The position numbers and the translations under genes are program-made. A stretch of 64,000 bases of DNA, from NCBI GenBank assembly GCA_902778995.1, contig CACYZW010000001.1:1-64000 (forward strand), given 5' to 3'. This DNA comes from an uncultured Eubacteriales bacterium. Its GTDB lineage: Bacteria > Bacillota > Clostridia > Christensenellales > Aristaeellaceae. Below, piece by piece: positions 61,260-64,000 of the stretch; position 1 is the stretch's first letter; every line of letters starts with the position of its first letter. Under the pieces are notes generated by a model, which was not told the DNA's origin, did not search any database, and was given only the letters and a program-made list of their open reading frames with translations.

Positions 61260-63128
61260 ATGAAACAGGCAGAGGGTCATTCCGAGGGCAAAGCTGCCAA
61301 AAAGAACAACAGAAGGCGCATGACGCTGATCTACCGACGCATCGGCGCGGGCCTGCTGGTAGCGATGGCGGTGGCGCTGTGCATATATATTTCCACCATC
61401 GGGCTGAACACGGCCACGCTGATGTGGGGCTCCGCTGCGGCGCTGCTGTTTGTGGAGGCGCTGCTGCTGTGGGTGGATTTGCCCGTATCGAAGCTGCTGC
61501 AGGGCGTGCTGGGCGTACTGTGCATCGCCCTGTTGGCCTTCGGCTTCCTGGATTACAACTACGTCCGGGTGGACGGGAAATTCGTTCCCAAGTACGCCGT
61601 GATCGCCAGGATACAGGTGACAGACGAGTATCCAAAACACTTTGAACAGATGGCGAGCCTCAAGACGCTGGACATGCGGGGCTCCACCGTAACCGATTTC
61701 CAGCCGATTCAGGCGCTGAAAAGCCTGGAAAGGCTGGACATCCGGGAGAATTACGCCTTCGACCAGCGGGAGCATGATCGCCTGGCCGAGGCGCTGCCCG
61801 GTTGCGACATCCACTGGAGCGTACCGGTGGAGAACAGGCACTTCGACAGCAAGGCGGAATACTTCGACCTGTCGCCGTTCAAGCTGAGCACCACCCAGCT
61901 CCGGGAGATGATCACGACCTATCCCGACACGGTTTTCGATTACAAGGTGCCGCTGTACGGCAAGCGCTACACCACCGATACCGAGGCGCTGGACCTGAGC
62001 GGTGAGACGCCGGACGCGGGCGTCATCGACGACGCTCTGGGCCTGCTGCCGGCGGTCAAAAGCGTGGATATTCGCGGCGAAAGGGCGACCTCGCAGACGA
62101 TTTCCATGCTCAGCGACGCGCACCCCGAGGTCTACTTTATGTTCACCTGCGACGTGCCCGAAGGGGAGATGACCACCGAGGATAGCGCGGTGAAGATTAC
62201 CGGCACCTACGAGGATATGCTGGCCTACGCTGCGTTCATCCCCTATATGCCGAATCTGGAGAGCATCGACGCCACGGCCATCGAACTGACCGAGGAACAG
62301 CTGAATTCCCTGGGCGATATCGCCAGCAGCGGCAAGCTGCGCTACACATTGAGCGTCTATGGCAGAAGCTGCTCCAGCCTCGCCACCGATCTGAACTGGG
62401 ACAACATCCCCTTCACCGGCGTGGAGGAGGTTGAAAAGTACCTGTCGCGCCTGCCGAGGCTCAAGCGGGTCTCCATGTGCGACTGCGGGCTTTCCGAGGA
62501 CGAGATGGGCCAGCTGTTCGACGCCCATCCGGAGATCAAGTTCATCTGGTGGATCGAGTTCGGCCACTACAGGGTGCGCACCGACGCCACGGCCTTTACC
62601 ACGGCGCTGGGCACCGGCAATAAGTACCATTACAATGACGAGACCTTCGAGCCGATTCGCTATTGCACCGACCTGATGATGCTGGATCTGGGCCACAATC
62701 GCATCACAAGCATCGACAATTTCACCGGCCTGACAAAGCTGAAGGTGCTGATCCTGGCTGATAACCGGCTTACGGAGATTTCCCAGATCACCTGCTTCCC
62801 GGATCTGGAATACGTGGAGCTGTTCCTGAACGACATCACCGACGTGACGCCGCTGACCAAGCTGACGAAGCTGAAGGATCTGAACATCTTCCACAACCCG
62901 CTGTACGAAAACCACAGGGTCCTCAGAACCATGACCTGGCTGGAGCGGCTGTGGATCGGCGGCTGCCGCCTGACGCCCCAGGATGTGAAGGATCTGCAGA
63001 AGGCGCTGCCCAATACCCAGATCAGCACGATCGGGCAGAGCTCCACCGGCCGGGGCTGGCGCAAGCATCCCCGTTACGACATCCTGAAGCGCATGTATGA
63101 GGAGAACCGGTATATCCCCTTTGACTAA
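61260..63128 (+). CDS. Membrane protein with leucine-rich repeats
   Basis: A protein of 622 residues with a basic start and three hydrophobic helices (IGAGLLVAMAVALCIYIS, MWGSAAALLFVEALLL, LLQGVLGVLCIALLAFGFL). A large domain follows that mixes degenerate LRR-like stretches (SLKTLDMRGSTVTDFQPIQA, KSLERLDIRENYAFDQRE) with an unrecognised region. A clear array then lies near residues 480-580: LMMLDLGHNRITSID, KLKVLILADNRLTEISQI, LEYVELFLNDITDVTPL. Internalin-like LRRs bind proteins. It might be a receptor or an envelope scaffold. The start at 61260 follows GGGAGAG. A longer in-frame start is rejected. Confidence 0.8.
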   Translation: MKQAEGHSEGKAAKKNNRRRMTLIYRRIGAGLLVAMAVALCIYISTIGLNTATLMWGSAAALLFVEALLLWVDLPVSKLLQGVLGVLCIALLAFGFLDYNYVRVDGKFVPKYAVIARIQVTDEYPKHFEQMASLKTLDMRGSTVTDFQPIQALKSLERLDIRENYAFDQREHDRLAEALPGCDIHWSVPVENRHFDSKAEYFDLSPFKLSTTQLREMITTYPDTVFDYKVPLYGKRYTTDTEALDLSGETPDAGVIDDALGLLPAVKSVDIRGERATSQTISMLSDAHPEVYFMFTCDVPEGEMTTEDSAVKITGTYEDMLAYAAFIPYMPNLESIDATAIELTEEQLNSLGDIASSGKLRYTLSVYGRSCSSLATDLNWDNIPFTGVEEVEKYLSRLPRLKRVSMCDCGLSEDEMGQLFDAHPEIKFIWWIEFGHYRVRTDATAFTTALGTGNKYHYNDETFEPIRYCTDLMMLDLGHNRITSIDNFTGLTKLKVLILADNRLTEISQITCFPDLEYVELFLNDITDVTPLTKLTKLKDLNIFHNPLYENHRVLRTMTWLERLWIGGCRLTPQDVKDLQKALPNTQISTIGQSSTGRGWRKHPRYDILKRMYEENRYIPFD

Positions 63129-63207
63129 TATCAATCCCCTGATGGCCAGTCAGCCCAGGGCTGTCACCTTTCGTTCGTTAAATAACGGTTTTTACCGGGA
63201 AATGAAA

Positions 63208-63236
63208 TTGACGAAACCCGTCGCTCATGCTATAAT
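63208..63236 (+). promoter_or_regulatory. Sigma-A promoter for the valS T-box leader
   Basis: TTGACG (63208-63213) and TATAAT (63231-63236) are 17 bases apart; transcription would start near 63243, just ahead of the T-box RNA. Confidence 0.75.
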
Positions 63237-63242
63237 CATTCC

Positions 63243-63482
63243 TGCCGATGAAGAAGAGGAGTAGTTGGAGCATTTCCCAAGAGAGGGCGGTTCGCTGGCT
63301 GGAAGGCCGCCCGGAACCCTGTCCGACGAAGGTCGCTTTGGAGGCGGTCGGGTGAAGCGTTGCGTCAGCCCGGCGGGGCGCGCCCCTTATCGCGCAAAGA
63401 GGCCGGTGCGGCGTGTATCGGCGAATAAAGGTGGTACCGCGGAGTGATCCGCCCTTTGAGGGCGACGCTCCGCGTTTTTTTA
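63243..63482 (+). ncRNA. T-box riboswitch, valine-specific (valS leader)
   Basis: The conserved T-box core AAGGTGGTACCGCGG lies at 63428-63442. It is followed by a terminator, whose stem CGCGGAG/CTCCGCG at 63438-63474 ends in a run of seven Ts. Upstream, GAAGAGGAGTAG (63249-63260), the AGAGAGGGC region and a GCTGGAAGGCC apical loop fit stem I. The specifier is likely GTC at 63332-63334 (in GAAGGTCGC), a valine codon, which agrees with valS downstream. Uncharged tRNA-Val should stabilise the antiterminator. Confidence 0.92.
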
Positions 63483-63507
63483 CCGCCGACGGATGGGAGG
63501 GTTATGC

Positions 63508-63810
63508 ATGGCGGGACGCGGAGAAGGCCGGGGAGGCGGTTCCCCGCAGATCTGGCTCAGCGGAGCGATGGTGGTGTTCGCCGTCGCGGCGGTCCTGGGC
63601 GTATTCAGCAAGCAGAACGGCCTCGACAGGCCGAAGCTCAGCGCGGTCAACATCGCTGGCCTCGTGGTGATGGTCGTCGGCCTGGCGGTGAACTTCCTGG
63701 CGGCGCGCATCGCGGATACGTTTGCCCGGCAGGGCAAGGACGTGAGCCCGCTCGTTCGGATGGCCGGCGTGATGCTGTGCGGCGTCGGCGCGGCGATGGT
63801 GTTCATTTGA
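63508..63810 (+). CDS. Small membrane protein between T-box and valS
   Basis: A protein of 100 residues with a Gly/Arg-rich start and three hydrophobic helices (IWLSGAMVVFAVAAVLGVF, VNIAGLVVMVVGLAVNFLAA, MAGVMLCGVGAAMVFI). GGGAGG lies seven bases before the ATG. No family is recognised. It lies between the T-box and valS, so it is probably under the same valine control. An upstream in-frame start (63493) would add five residues with no better site. Confidence 0.6.
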   Translation: MAGRGEGRGGGSPQIWLSGAMVVFAVAAVLGVFSKQNGLDRPKLSAVNIAGLVVMVVGLAVNFLAARIADTFARQGKDVSPLVRMAGVMLCGVGAAMVFI

Positions 63811-63843
63811 TATTGCAAAAATACTGAGGGGGAGTGGTTCAAT

Positions 63844-64000
63844 ATGGAAAAGCAGCAGGAATTCAACATGGAAAAGGTGTTCCAGCCCAATCAGGTGGAG
63901 AGCCGCATCTATGATATGTGGGAGCATTCCGGGGCCTTCCAGCCCGTGGTGGACCCGGACAAAAAGCCCTTTGTGATCGTCATGCCGCCGCCGAACATCA
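63844..64000 (+). CDS. valS: Valyl-tRNA synthetase (5' part, cut by window end)
   Basis: Only the first 52 codons are present. NMEKVFQPNQVESRIYDMWE and the following FVIVMPPPNI match the ValS N-terminus leading to the HIGH-type motif, which would lie just outside the window. The T-box upstream, with a valine specifier, supports ValS. GGGGGAG precedes the ATG. Confidence 0.93.
   Translation, partial: MEKQQEFNMEKVFQPNQVESRIYDMWEHSGAFQPVVDPDKKPFVIVMPPPNI

Overview
The window looks like a chromosomal segment of a GC-rich, endospore-forming Clostridia-type Firmicute, probably a gut or anaerobic lineage. This rests on SpoIVA, the yqfC-yqfD-phoH-pgpH-ybeY-cdd gene order, a T-box ahead of valS, type III glutamine synthetase, pyruvate phosphate dikinase, a two-gene SUF-like system and consensus sigma-A promoters. 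I cannot name the genus. No tRNA, rRNA, CRISPR array, phage or transposase gene was seen. Two short non-coding repeat elements that resemble MITEs are present.

Layout. 1-6000 (minus): the sporulation/RNA-maintenance operon yqfC, yqfD, phoH, pgpH and a fused ybeY-cdd gene. 6150-8750: dusB, and a convergent lipoprotein with zinc-ribbon motifs. 8800-14100 (minus): xylulokinase, plsY, der and a DUF512 radical-SAM/PDZ gene. 14230-16916: ppdK. 17200-28970 (plus): a six-gene surface/transport locus made of a very large acidic repeat protein, an HlyD-like adaptor, a large substrate-binding protein, two MalF/MalG-type permeases (preceded by a MITE-like insertion), a second coiled-coil adaptor and a MacB/FtsX-like membrane protein, with no ATPase gene. 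29237-31300: a MATE exporter and a divergent acyl-CoA thioesterase. 31360-33033 (minus): SufC and one SufB/D-type scaffold. 33224-37060 (minus): a MalQ-GlgP fusion. 37126-45091: a PPOX-like protein, hemB, and the divergent operon hemC, cobA-hemD, cobI, an ABC-2 exporter pair, a NEAT-like secreted protein and a precorrin-2 dehydrogenase. 45106-48594: GH36 alpha-galactosidase, a cytidylate-kinase-like protein and a small secreted protein. 48694-52193: glnN, a YccF protein and miaA. 52300-60986: a sortase, spoIVA, a duplicated two-gene cassette (phosphodiester glycosidase plus membrane-anchored protein, twice) and an unknown anchored protein. 61172-64000: a membrane LRR protein, a valine T-box, a small membrane protein and the start of valS.

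How the parts fit together. The tetrapyrrole genes cover porphobilinogen to uroporphyrinogen III, precorrin-2 and the branch to siroheme or cobalamin, and share a transcript with an exporter pair and a secreted NEAT-like protein. MalQ and GlgP in one chain suggest intracellular maltodextrin/glycogen breakdown. GH36 and xylulokinase suggest growth on plant sugars. The most unusual unit is the 17-29 kb locus, which mixes parts of sugar importers and MacAB-type machines behind a huge repeat-rich secreted protein. Its function is not known to me.
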